Source: a virus. From it: a stretch of DNA of 36,999 bases. The first letter of the stretch is position 1; every line of letters starts with the position of its first letter. Both the position numbers and the translations under genes were made by a program. The notes below the pieces were generated by a model. The model was not told where the DNA came from. It did no database searches and saw nothing but the letters and a program-made list of their open reading frames with translations. Below, piece by piece: positions 1 to 6,829 of this stretch. The DNA lies in the IMG/VR virus record IMGVR_UViG_3300031251_000065, positions 1 to 36,999 of that record; one strand, written 5' to 3'.

Positions 1-541
1 TAGTGCCGGGGTTCATCGTACGCACAATAAAAGCCGCCGCAGGCCCACCATGTCCGACTTCGCCGGGATTGTGTTCTTCCGACGTATAACTATTAAAGCC
101 GACCGATTTGCATTTAATGGCCCGCTCGATCACCGCCTCGCTAATACCCCGGCCGCTTAAATACGCCTTTACCTGGGCGGACTGCTTAATGCACTTGCCG
201 GCGACAAACTCCGCCAATGACACCTTGGCTTTGGGCTTATCCGGCGCCGCTCGTTGCGGCTTGGCAATGTTGTACTGATCTTGGAGCCATTCGATAGCCG
301 CAGCCACCTCCAGCCCTAAGATATACATCACCAAGTCAATGCAAGTGCCGCCGGCATGATCGCCGCTACCACTCCAATCCTTCCAACGTTGCTCGCCGTT
401 ACGGGTATAGACCGACAGGCTGGGGGTTTTATCATCATGGTGCGGGCTTTTGTAATTGCCCTTACCGCCGGGCCGCTGCAAGCCCAACCGGACTGCCAGA
501 TCGTGCAGGTCGATGGTGTTTTTTAGGGTATCTATAGACAT
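1..541 (-). CDS. Phage DNA primase/helicase, CHC2-like N-terminal part (partial)
   Basis: The frame is open from an ATG at 541 through position 1, so about 180 residues are visible and the C-terminus lies outside the window. Residues about 28-70 match the CHC2 primase fold: SPHHDDKTPSLSV (32-44), then WKDWSGSGDHAGGTCIDLV. The Pro-x-His-x-Asp-Lys-Thr-Pro-Ser block is typical of primases that prime phage replication. Two usual zinc cysteines are not where expected (Ser at 32, Trp-Ser in the second motif), so zinc binding looks reduced or lost. It is the last visible gene of the leftward early operon, which suits a replication role. Whether a Toprim or helicase domain follows cannot be seen. Family call fairly sure, full architecture unknown. 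Confidence 0.8.
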   Translation of the reverse strand, partial: MSIDTLKNTIDLHDLAVRLGLQRPGGKGNYKSPHHDDKTPSLSVYTRNGEQRWKDWSGSGDHAGGTCIDLVMYILGLEVAAAIEWLQDQYNIAKPQRAAPDKPKAKVSLAEFVAGKCIKQSAQVKAYLSGRGISEAVIERAIKCKSVGFNSYTSEEHNPGEVGHGGPAAAFIVRTMNPGT

Positions 542-543
542 AG

Positions 544-876
544 TCAGTACTTTATTAGCCCCAGTTCCCTGCATACACTTTTCGGCAATGACACACTCAC
601 TGACGCATCAAAGGTGGCCTTTAATTCTTTAAAAGTGGCATCCTGACTCAGCAATTGAGCTAATCCAGGTTGATTGGCTTTTATCCATTCCCAAACCGGC
701 CGCTGCTTTGCGGCAGGCAGAGAAGACAAATTGACATCGATGCAGGGCTCTGCCGGTTCGGTTATCGAAGGTGCGCTATCAGCCACTCTGGCATGCTTAG
801 ACAGCCATTTATCTAACCGCCCTTGTTCGAAGTCGGCGGCGTATTGTGCGGAGTTGTAGTTATATTTATCCGCCAT
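544..876 (-). CDS. Hypothetical early-operon protein, 110 aa
   Basis: I do not recognise a family. The frame also extends to a GTG at 897, but the ATG at 876 is preferred because a GAGG sits six bases upstream and that start gives an 11-base overlap with the preceding gene. The N-terminus begins MADKYNYNSAQYAADFEQGRL. A Trp-containing segment (VWEWIKANQPGL) is followed by a helical C-terminus. There is no signal peptide or membrane segment. It lies two bases upstream of the primase-like gene and is presumably co-transcribed with it, so a replication-accessory role is possible but unproven. Confidence 0.65.
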   Translation of the reverse strand: MADKYNYNSAQYAADFEQGRLDKWLSKHARVADSAPSITEPAEPCIDVNLSSLPAAKQRPVWEWIKANQPGLAQLLSQDATFKELKATFDASVSVSLPKSVCRELGLIKY

Positions 877-1171
877 GGAAAACCTCGCTACGTCCACAAA
901 TCACCCTATGCGCATACTCTTTTATAAAAATAATCCGCCGTGCTACCTTAACGGCGTGGTCATGAGCACCCAGCAGGGTGTATCCCTGGTTCATACAAAC
1001 CAGTCCAATACGCACACAGGCATTAACTTCAAAGACGTTTAAGCCCATCCCGGCGACAGCATCAGCAATGTGAATCGCCAGCCTTTTCTGGCGATCGCTG
1101 TCCGAAACGGGTAACTGAATAACAATCGGCGCAGTGTCTGTTTTAGATGATTGAATAGGAACAATAACCAT
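866..1171 (-). CDS. Hypothetical early-operon protein, 101 aa
   Basis: A small soluble protein of unknown function. The N-terminal third is Ser/Thr/Asp-rich, followed by a helix-prone segment (RQKRLAIHIADAVAGMGLNV) and a basic C-terminus (VKVARRIIFIKEYAHRVI). Its start overlaps the stop of the recombinase gene by one base and its end overlaps the next gene by 11 bases, the packing of a translationally coupled operon. There is no catalytic motif, membrane segment or cysteine pair. Expression as part of the early leftward transcript is an inference from the spacing. Confidence 0.65.
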   Translation of the reverse strand: MVIVPIQSSKTDTAPIVIQLPVSDSDRQKRLAIHIADAVAGMGLNVFEVNACVRIGLVCMNQGYTLLGAHDHAVKVARRIIFIKEYAHRVICGRSEVFHGG

Positions 1172-1851
1172 CAGCCCACCTCCCGCATGACTCGCTGCAA
1201 CGTGGCTTTATCCGGCTGGGTATAAATCGCCGTGCTATTGATGCTTTTATGCCCCAGCGTCGCCATAGCAATGCCGCGCGGATCTTGTGCCGTGCTTTCC
1301 TGCATAATGCGCATGGCCAAGGTGTGGCGTAGCCAGTGCGGACTAAAACCGGTTAACCCGGCCAGCTCGCCCCAATGCTTGGCACGATTCTGAAAGGACC
1401 GGATGCTCATACCGTTGTGTTCCCGGCTCATCACCAGCGGTCCATCGGATTGCTCCGGATGCCCCATATCGCGGCGGACTTTCAGTAAGCGTTTTAGGGC
1501 TGTTTCAGCTTGCTTGCCCAGGTAGATTTTGTAGGCGACACGGCCTTTATTGATCTCGCCGCGAATCGTTAAGCGCTTCTCCGTCAGTGCCAATTGGGCA
1601 TCACCCACGGTTAGCCGGCTTAACGTGCCGATGCGTATGCCGGTCATCCTTAGCAGCAGCATCCATGCCGCATCACGTTGGGCCTCAATGCTGCTATTTT
1701 GTCTAACAGTTTGGAAAAGTTTCTTTTCTTCAGCAGGCGTTAAAAAGCGTTCCATAACTTTGCGTGTTTTGTCGCTTTCAGTTTTTACCTTTACTCTGGC
1801 ATTCGGAGCTTTGCGCAAGCGCTCTATTATTCTGTGATTAATGGCTGACAT
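1171..1851 (-). CDS. Short tyrosine recombinase (phage integrase family)
   Basis: A site-specific recombinase of the tyrosine (lambda Int/XerC) family, 226 residues. Catalytic residues are visible in order: Arg73 in TGIRIGTL, the HxxR box with His172 and Arg175 (PHWLRH), His201 in LGHKS and the nucleophile Tyr210 (STAIYTQ). A full SAM-like core-binding domain is missing: only about 38 residues precede the catalytic domain, against 100-170 in typical integrases. The start is backed by an AGGAGG five bases upstream. It sits in the early operon between hypothetical genes and the primase, not beside a recognisable att site. It could be the integrase/excisionase-type enzyme of this phage or a resolvase for genome multimers. 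Confidence 0.88.
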   Translation of the reverse strand: MSAINHRIIERLRKAPNARVKVKTESDKTRKVMERFLTPAEEKKLFQTVRQNSSIEAQRDAAWMLLLRMTGIRIGTLSRLTVGDAQLALTEKRLTIRGEINKGRVAYKIYLGKQAETALKRLLKVRRDMGHPEQSDGPLVMSREHNGMSIRSFQNRAKHWGELAGLTGFSPHWLRHTLAMRIMQESTAQDPRGIAMATLGHKSINSTAIYTQPDKATLQRVMREVG

Positions 1852-1860
1852 GTCATCCTC

Positions 1861-2208
1861 CTATTGCTTACGGAAAGTCGGTCCGGCGTGAACAAACGTG
1901 TTCTCACCGGATGCTGTCATACGCTGAATGTCAGCTTCGACCTGCTTGAGGGGAACTCCTAGCTGCTTGGCGATTTGCTCGGCGCTGTACAACGGTTTTC
2001 CATCTTCACTGACATACATTGCCTCCGGCAGTAAGCCCATTTCTTGCGCTTTTTCGTGCATGATCTTTTTCAGATCGTCAGGGGCATACTCCATCATTTG
2101 GCAAATCCACTGCATAGCAACCGGATTGCCAAAGCGTTGATTCTCAGGCAGCCGGTTCAGCTCCTCGTAGGCTTCCACGAGTTTTGGGTGTTGTTTTGGG
2201 CGGCTCAT
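1861..2208 (-). CDS. Hypothetical protein with C-terminal HTH-like segment, 115 aa
   Basis: The first 70 residues are helical and charged (MSRPKQHPKLVEAYEELNRL). The C-terminal part contains YSAEQIAKQLGVPLKQVEADIQ, which reads like a helix-turn-helix of the kind used to bind DNA. The start codon overlaps the stop of a 16-codon ORF just upstream (ATGA), so translational coupling is likely. The stop is followed at once by the AGGAGG that serves the recombinase. Possible roles are a small regulator or recombination directionality factor. Neither is proven, and no named family is recognised. Confidence 0.65.
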   Translation of the reverse strand: MSRPKQHPKLVEAYEELNRLPENQRFGNPVAMQWICQMMEYAPDDLKKIMHEKAQEMGLLPEAMYVSEDGKPLYSAEQIAKQLGVPLKQVEADIQRMTASGENTFVHAGPTFRKQ

Positions 2209-2255
2209 ATTTCACCGCCTCGGTCGTATTCAAAATAGGTTTTGATATTAGGCAT
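2205..2255 (-). CDS. 16-residue microprotein / leader peptide
   Basis: The reading frame encodes MPNIKTYFEYDRGGEI. It starts one base after the stop of the gene at 2257-2598. An AGGAG Shine-Dalgarno, formed by the last codons of that gene, is six bases before the ATG. Its TGA overlaps the ATG of the next gene (ATGA). The good ribosome site and stop-start overlap argue for translation. Its purpose may be only to couple the two flanking genes. No family is recognised. Confidence 0.5.
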   Translation of the reverse strand: MPNIKTYFEYDRGGEI

Positions 2256-2256
2256 A

Positions 2257-2598
2257 CTATTCTCCTCGGCTCCAACGGCACTTGACGTGATAGTGTCGCC
2301 ATTGCGCCCATAGCTTCTCAAACCGCTTATCTTCATTGGCAAACGTCATTTGCGGCTCGATGTTGAGTTCAATTCGCCCTCTGATCACCACCAACGCATG
2401 ACTGTAAAGCTTTTCATCTAACCGATTCAGATCGACAATATCCAACTGAAATTCAGAACCGTTATAAGTACTCAGCAACACTTGGGCGCAGACACCAGAA
2501 CCGCCGCAATCTTTCTGAGCGAACTTCATTAACGCTTCTACAGACTGAGCGTATTGCTCGAAAGTGATGATTTCGCTTAAATGTGGATTAATGCTCAT
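2257..2598 (-). CDS. Hypothetical protein, possibly DUF7673-like, 113 aa
   Basis: The sequence has the pattern of a small family seen in phages and genomic islands: a Cys/Gly turn (GGSGVCAQVLLSTYNG), then FQLDIVDLNRLDEKLYSHALVVIRG, then a charged Phe-Glu-x-Leu-Trp segment near the C-terminus. I recall this arrangement from DUF7673 proteins, of unknown function, but the match is from memory and not certain. The start overlaps the stop of the CII-like gene by 11 bases, so it belongs to the same operon. There is no membrane segment or catalytic signature. Confidence 0.6.
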   Translation of the reverse strand: MSINPHLSEIITFEQYAQSVEALMKFAQKDCGGSGVCAQVLLSTYNGSEFQLDIVDLNRLDEKLYSHALVVIRGRIELNIEPQMTFANEDKRFEKLWAQWRHYHVKCRWSRGE

Positions 2599-3040
2599 CG
2601 GTCAACGCCTCCAGCCGATTTAAAAACTCCAGTCCAGTGCTGACTGAATTGAAAAACTCCTTACGTACCGCTTGATATTCCTCCAGTGTTACCCGTTGGT
2701 CGTTCAGTACCTCGGCGACTACTGTAGAAGTGCGGCCGATCTTGGAATGATAGTTTGCGTAGGAGGTCAGAATTTCCAGATCACTGACCCCCTCAAAATT
2801 GCCGAGCGGCACAATGGCATGATTCAGCACCGCCGCTTCGGCCGCCAGCACTCTAAAATCTTGCGTGGTATTTTGGATAGCGACGGCTTCTTTAACCGTC
2901 AAGTGATGGTGTTCCATGGCCGGATTGGCTTTGTTCGCCAACGTGCCAGGGTTCATATTGACCAACGGCGCCAGCTGCGTAGCGCCGCCTTTTTGGTCGT
3001 GGATCAGGCCGTAAATGGCCCTGTCTAAAGTGTCAAACAT
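2588..3040 (-). CDS. CII/CP76-like phage regulatory protein
   Basis: A 150-residue protein resembling the Phage_CP76 / regulatory protein CII family. An N-terminal segment reads as a DNA-binding fold (LDRAIYGLIHDQKGGATQLAPLVNM then NPGTLANKANP), followed by a helical C-terminal half. In P2-like and related phages such proteins activate early or establishment promoters. The frame extends to 3094, but the ATG at 3040 has GAGG six bases upstream and starts MFDTLDRA, as the family does. It is the first large gene of the leftward early operon after the Arc-like gene, the CII position. Upstream lie two hairpins that may regulate it. Confidence 0.75.
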   Translation of the reverse strand: MFDTLDRAIYGLIHDQKGGATQLAPLVNMNPGTLANKANPAMEHHHLTVKEAVAIQNTTQDFRVLAAEAAVLNHAIVPLGNFEGVSDLEILTSYANYHSKIGRTSTVVAEVLNDQRVTLEEYQAVRKEFFNSVSTGLEFLNRLEALTDEH

Positions 3041-3095
3041 GTGAAGCCTCGTCTCAAAACAACATTGTTTTTTAATCAAGGCGCTGGTTAACATA

Positions 3096-3120
3096 ATAGC
3101 AAGTCAGGTAGACTTGCTAT
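3096..3120. repeat. Perfect 10-bp inverted repeat upstream of the CII-like gene
   Basis: ATAGCAAGTC (3096-3105) and GACTTGCTAT (3111-3120) are exact inverted copies around a 5-base loop. It lies 56 bases before the CII-like start. There is no T-tract after it on either strand, so it is more likely an operator or RNA regulatory hairpin than a terminator. Confidence 0.6.
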
Positions 3121-3162
3121 TGAGGTCCGTAGAAGGTATGTTACAAAACCAGTGCCTCATCA

Positions 3163-3198
3163 GTACTGTCAGCAGTTGGCGCTGTTGGCAGTACGCTT
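3163..3198 (+). terminator. Stem-loop with short U-tract between Arc-like and CII-like genes
   Basis: A 13-bp stem (GTACTGTCAGCAG at 3163-3175 with CTGTTGGCAGTAC at 3182-3194, two G-U pairs) is followed by GCTTTT. It pairs better as plus-strand RNA, because the G-U pairs become A-C mismatches on the other strand. No plus-strand gene is seen to end here, so it may terminate a small RNA, or act on the leftward transcript as a weak structure. Confidence 0.4.
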
Positions 3199-3209
3199 TT
3201 AATTCCGCT

Positions 3210-3398
3210 TTATTTTTCCTCGGTTTCCCCCTCCTTCTCTGCATAGTAGTTGATCAAAATCGCTACGGTTTGCATGGTGATCGTGCGCCCGTCATTCGCG
3301 GCATCCCGCTTTATCTGCTCATGGATAGACTTAGGGATCAGCAATGCCCTGACCTGCACTTTATCTTTGCCCTCATAAGGCGCATAATTGACAATCAT
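3210..3398 (-). CDS. Arc/MetJ-type ribbon-helix-helix repressor, Cro position
   Basis: A 62-residue protein whose centre, VQVRALLIPKSIHEQIKRDA followed by NDGRTITMQTVAILINYY, has the strand-helix-helix layout of Arc/Mnt repressors: an N-terminal DNA-contacting strand and a second helix with Ala-Ile-Leu packing. The start has GAGG nine bases upstream. It is the first leftward gene, divergent from the CI-like repressor across an 88-base control region with palindromes. This is the place held by cro or arc in other temperate phages, so it probably represses the CI promoter or its own. The exact target is inferred. Confidence 0.72.
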   Translation of the reverse strand: MIVNYAPYEGKDKVQVRALLIPKSIHEQIKRDAANDGRTITMQTVAILINYYAEKEGETEEK

Positions 3399-3446
3399 TT
3401 TTTTATCCTCATAAAAATTAATTTGTTTGTGTGGATGACATTATTT

Positions 3447-3462
3447 TTCATATAAATATGAA
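3447..3462. promoter_or_regulatory. Candidate operator 1 of the lysogeny switch
   Basis: TTCATATAAATATGAA has 7-bp inverted arms around AA. It lies between the divergent Arc-like and CI-like genes. Its outer bases resemble the second palindrome at 3478-3489 (CATA-AT-rich-TATG core), so both may be bound by the same repressor. Confidence 0.55.
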
Positions 3463-3477
3463 AGTCTATTTATTTTG

Positions 3478-3489
3478 CATAAATTTATG
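3478..3489. promoter_or_regulatory. Candidate operator 2, overlapping the CI-like start codon
   Basis: CATAAATTTATG is a perfect 12-bp palindrome whose last three bases are the ATG of the CI-like gene. The spacing from operator 1 is about 29 bases centre to centre, close to three helical turns. Binding here would block transcription of the repressor gene itself. Confidence 0.5.
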
Positions 3490-4209
3490 AAATTATCTGA
3501 TCGAATCGCGCAACTCAAGGCCTCCAGGCCTGTGTCCTACTGGGAGAGGCAGGTAGGTATTGCGCGCGGAAATTTAGATAGAGCGCTTAAAGACGACAAG
3601 TTGAGCGATGAAAATATTCGCAAATTGTGCAAATGGGAAAATGCGCGCGCAGATTGGTTGTTGCTCGGCTCCGGGGCTCCCTATCAAACAGCCACTTTCA
3701 ATACCGATCATGATCTATCCGATCAACTAAACGCCTATCTTATTGATGAAGCGGAAAGCCGGACGTTAACCGTCGTTACCCGGAAATCAGACGATCTACC
3801 GTGTGCGGTGGTGCTGACTATGCCGGGTCAGTATCAAGCCGGCAAAGCTATGGTTGATTACACTATCTTGGATGTATTGGTCGGGCCGATTGGGCTCTAT
3901 AGCCGAGGAACCATCAAGGACGGAAGTTGGCGGAAGCGGCAACAAGTGACGCTGGACGATGAGGTAGTGGAAAGTTTGTGCAAAGGCGGCATCGGGACCT
4001 ATGCGCTAATGCTCGATCCGGGCTATTTAAAAGCCGCTGGGCCGTTGGATGATCAAACCTTGGCCGACGTTGCCGAAGAGTCGGCAGGCTACACAGTGCC
4101 GCTGACACCACCCGAACAGCGATTGCTGACAACCTACCGAGCCTTGCCCAATGATGACCGCCATCGCTTGCTTGCGATTGCCGACACGCTAAAATCGTGC
4201 GCCGGTTAA
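3487..4209 (+). CDS. CI-like phage repressor without peptidase domain
   Basis: A 240-residue protein and the only sizeable plus-strand gene in the left 33 kb. The N-terminus (MKLSDRIAQLKASRPVSYWE) and following helices suit a DNA-binding domain (WLLLGSGAPY near residue 60 is common in phage repressors). The last 35 residues (LTPPEQRLLTTYRALPNDDR) are also typical of prophage repressors. I see no LexA/S24 Ser-Lys protease signature, so SOS self-cleavage is unlikely and induction may depend on an antirepressor. ATG 3487 is preferred over a TTG at 3475. No Shine-Dalgarno is present, and the start lies in a palindrome. It is divergent from the Arc-like gene. Confidence 0.78.
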   Translation: MKLSDRIAQLKASRPVSYWERQVGIARGNLDRALKDDKLSDENIRKLCKWENARADWLLLGSGAPYQTATFNTDHDLSDQLNAYLIDEAESRTLTVVTRKSDDLPCAVVLTMPGQYQAGKAMVDYTILDVLVGPIGLYSRGTIKDGSWRKRQQVTLDDEVVESLCKGGIGTYALMLDPGYLKAAGPLDDQTLADVAEESAGYTVPLTPPEQRLLTTYRALPNDDRHRLLAIADTLKSCAG

Positions 4210-4317
4210 AGCGCCGCTGACATTGGCGTTGATTTGTGAGATATTTGACGTGCTGAGAGGGTCGCATAATGCGAAACTTAATCGCGTATTGAGTAAAAGC
4301 GTACCGCTCATCGTTTT

Positions 4318-5340
4318 CTAAGTCGTCGTTTTTATCCAAATATATCCGCCGTTCTGAACTACCACAAAATAATTTCCATCCCCAGAAATGCAACAACCCA
4401 GAGTAACAGCTCCTGTCATTGAAATATCTTGTCGAACAAATGAACTTCCGCTGTCAGTAGATGTTAATACGAAATTGGTTTGATACCCAGTGCCAGAGTC
4501 ATAATCATATCCTACGATAATTATTTCAGTTCCATCATCCGATATATCCCCATCAAACCAGTTTCCATCAGCATTCGGGTGGGATAAGCCAAGATCACTG
4601 AACGAAGTACCCCCATTAGAAGATATATAGGCTTTTTTAACGCTAGGGGTGGTATTAAGGTCCCCAAGTAATAAGATTTTACTGCCATCATAAGACAATT
4701 TAGGGTCCCATCTTATGTAAGCGTTAGGCGGGGATAATTGGGAAAAAGAAGCTCCTGAATTAGATGATCCCCATAATATACCACTGGTATTTGATGCTAC
4801 TAAAATCTTGGAACCGTTACCAGAAATTCCGGCTTTCGCCCACTTCAAAGACCCAGCTCCAGTTTGTTGCCCCCATGTTACACCGTAATTTGTTGAAACC
4901 CTGACATAATGATTAGCTGTGATTCCTCTGACATGAATCATTACTTGCCCGTTAGAGGACATACCAACACTTCCAACAATATCACTAGCTCCAGCGTTAG
5001 TTGCCGCATTTGCAAAACTGCTTCCAGAATTTGAAGATTTAGTGGGTAATGCGTAAATATGTTCAGCTAATAAATAAACTCCATCATCTGACGCAGCCAT
5101 TTGTTCGGAATCTTGATTTATAGCTGTTCCCGCAGACCAAGTAGTTCCAGACCGAGTAAATTTAGAAGCCATTCCTGTTGACGAATTAGGTACAATTAAT
5201 ATTGAACCATCAGTATTTATAGTTGGTTTATGCCACCCAGACGCTCCAAAAGATGATTGCTGTACAAAAGGACTCCCTCCCGCACCAGATACCTTCTTTC
5301 TACTTGCTGCAATCAGCAGCTGAAAAAAAAAGTCCATCAT
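4318..5340 (-). CDS. BNR/Asp-box beta-propeller, probable tail-tip or receptor protein
   Basis: A 340-residue protein built from repeats of about 45-50 residues with Asp-box-like turns (STNYGVTW, SSNSGASF, SSNGGTSF, STDSGSSF) and recurrent Ser-x-Asp/Asn-Gly strands, the pattern of sialidase/Ycf48-like propellers. It is the last gene of the late operon. Its start overlaps the stop of the previous gene (CTATGATG). The N-terminus MMDFFFQLLIAASRKK is hydrophobic but short. The position after fibre genes suggests a carbohydrate-binding or -cleaving tail protein. No sialidase catalytic set is evident, so binding is more likely than hydrolysis. The coding sequence is visibly more AT-rich than the tail genes upstream, suggesting a swapped-in host-range module. 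Confidence 0.65.
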   Translation of the reverse strand: MMDFFFQLLIAASRKKVSGAGGSPFVQQSSFGASGWHKPTINTDGSILIVPNSSTGMASKFTRSGTTWSAGTAINQDSEQMAASDDGVYLLAEHIYALPTKSSNSGSSFANAATNAGASDIVGSVGMSSNGQVMIHVRGITANHYVRVSTNYGVTWGQQTGAGSLKWAKAGISGNGSKILVASNTSGILWGSSNSGASFSQLSPPNAYIRWDPKLSYDGSKILLLGDLNTTPSVKKAYISSNGGTSFSDLGLSHPNADGNWFDGDISDDGTEIIIVGYDYDSGTGYQTNFVLTSTDSGSSFVRQDISMTGAVTLGCCISGDGNYFVVVQNGGYIWIKTTT

Positions 5341-5894
5341 AGCCCTATTTCCTCTCTTAATTCAGGAACCGTATAAGGCATTGGCCCAAAATTACTAAAG
5401 TCTAAATCTGGTTCTGAATAAACTGAAAGCGCTTCTTTTCTGGCATAGTATTCAGACCAAATACTTCCAATCCAGGAAGTCACGGCGATGGCTTTTACTT
5501 TTTGCTGTATCACTCCGACCGTCAACATTGCAGTTGCAGAACCAGAGATATACTTCTGTTCATAAGAGGTCGCCGCTTTCCAGAGTTGCTCACGCTGCTC
5601 TTCTAGTATCTGTAGACTATCAACATCTATTTCCTCTTGTGATCTTTGGTTAATTACCCAAGTCTGCTGCCATACAGCATTACTAAAAGTAGGGGTGCCT
5701 TCTGTTATGTATTGGGTCAGCGTGTCTATTTCAGGGATAGAAGTTTCACTTACCAATACCCAGCCGCGTTCTGTTAAATATTCACAACCGTTTAAATCGA
5801 CTTGCAAACAAACGTCAGGATAAAAACTACGCAATTCTCGCTCACTATTTGCCCTATTAATAATAGTGTTATTAGATATCTGTATAAAAATCAT
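5337..5894 (-). CDS. Probable tail-fibre-associated / assembly protein, 185 aa
   Basis: It lies between the fibre and the propeller gene with 4-base overlaps on both sides (start overlaps the fibre stop, end overlaps the propeller start), so the three are co-translated. The N-terminal half is beta-rich (MIFIQISNNTIINRANSERE). Residues 95-185 are helical and Glu/Gln-rich. This is the layout of small fibre-assembly chaperones that follow fibre genes in many phages, but no family signature is certain. It shares the raised AT content of the propeller gene. Function is inferred from position. Confidence 0.5.
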   Translation of the reverse strand: MIFIQISNNTIINRANSERELRSFYPDVCLQVDLNGCEYLTERGWVLVSETSIPEIDTLTQYITEGTPTFSNAVWQQTWVINQRSQEEIDVDSLQILEEQREQLWKAATSYEQKYISGSATAMLTVGVIQQKVKAIAVTSWIGSIWSEYYARKEALSVYSEPDLDFSNFGPMPYTVPELREEIGL

Positions 5895-6826
5895 AACAGT
5901 ACTCCATAAATTGTAGTTCCTCCGTCTTTCTGCCAGAACATAAAACTATCCAACCCGGATGTTTTAAGAGTTGTTTCCCCACCCCTATCAGCTAAATAGG
6001 TAGAGAAAGACGTTGTATACGCATCGTTTTTAAGCTTCCAATTTACAACACCAGCAAATGCCAGTGTTCCCAGCCCCATATTGTCAACATCGACGCGGAT
6101 ATAAGAGCCGTATGACGTAGCAGGCCAGTTTGAAAAAGCCCAGGTTAATGTGTAAGCGCCGCCGCAAGTCAGGCTTTGAATACAGCCATCCGTGTGATCA
6201 AACGTAACAGTTGATGTTGAATTGATTGATCCTTTAGCGTTTACTTTAACCGCACAGTCTACAAAATTAGCGCGAGATAACAACTGATCCGACATAATGA
6301 CAGCCCCGGTAAACGTAGCTCCGGATAGCAGTGCGTAGTTAGCGAGATTACCGACAATTTTTTGTATCGCCTGCAAAATGGAGTCTGAAGCTGATACGGT
6401 ACCGGAACCTACCGAAAACCCTGTTAAGACATCGTTAATCGCTGTGCCCGCTGCCCTGTATATTGGGTCAAAATAAGCCTTTAGTGTCAGCTTAAGGTTT
6501 AGCCATGACAGTTTTTTTAGTACGCCACCAGCAGCGCTATCCGATAGCCCAAATTGATCAGCATCAACGGGCTCTACCTTGCTGGTGGCGCCGCTTATTA
6601 ATGCGCCGACTGAAGCTGTTGTAGCCCCGCCACCAGCGACCTCGCGGAATGTTGCGACGCCGTCGGAGACCGAGACAACCCGCCAAAATGTTTCGTCAGC
6701 TAATTTCGCCTCTTTGCCCACGTCTGCAGCACTATAAGTATGCGCATCACGAAGCGCTGCATCGTCAAACTCCCAGTTATGCAGCGCATGGTTCTCGCCC
6801 AGTGCAATTGCGCTATGTAATGTCAT
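5891..6826 (-). CDS. Tail fibre / receptor-binding protein
   Basis: A 311-residue protein directly downstream of the J-type tip protein. The N-terminal about 80 residues hold an Ala/Gly/Val-rich stretch (VATFREVAGGGATTASVGAL) followed by a helical linker (LKKLSWLNLKLTLKAYFDPI), and the C-terminal 130 residues are rich in beta-strand, Gly, Ser and Thr (DHTDGCIQSLTCGGAYTLTW). Its end, GGTTIYGVLL, resembles the terminal segment of many phage fibre proteins (usually 'WQKDGG..Y..L'). A role in host recognition is inferred from place and composition. No chaperone-cleavage motif is seen. It is short for a full fibre and may be only the distal, variable part. Confidence 0.65.
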   Translation of the reverse strand: MTLHSAIALGENHALHNWEFDDAALRDAHTYSAADVGKEAKLADETFWRVVSVSDGVATFREVAGGGATTASVGALISGATSKVEPVDADQFGLSDSAAGGVLKKLSWLNLKLTLKAYFDPIYRAAGTAINDVLTGFSVGSGTVSASDSILQAIQKIVGNLANYALLSGATFTGAVIMSDQLLSRANFVDCAVKVNAKGSINSTSTVTFDHTDGCIQSLTCGGAYTLTWAFSNWPATSYGSYIRVDVDNMGLGTLAFAGVVNWKLKNDAYTTSFSTYLADRGGETTLKTSGLDSFMFWQKDGGTTIYGVLL

Positions 6827-6829
6827 TGT

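Noticed and set aside
3114-3455. Plus-strand 113-codon frame opposite the Arc-like gene
   Set aside because: It is the antisense shadow of the RHH gene, which has a family fold and a ribosome site.
4262-4274. Palindrome TCGCATAATGCGA between convergent CI-like and propeller genes
   Set aside because: Too short and without a T-tract to call a terminator; an operator role has no support.
3914-4396. Minus-strand 160-codon frame opposite the CI-like gene
   Set aside because: It overlaps the repressor and the propeller end, is Arg/Cys/His-rich without motif, and looks like an antisense artefact.
4318-6826. Diversity-generating retroelement at the tail-fibre locus
   Set aside because: No reverse transcriptase or template/variable repeat pair was seen in the window.
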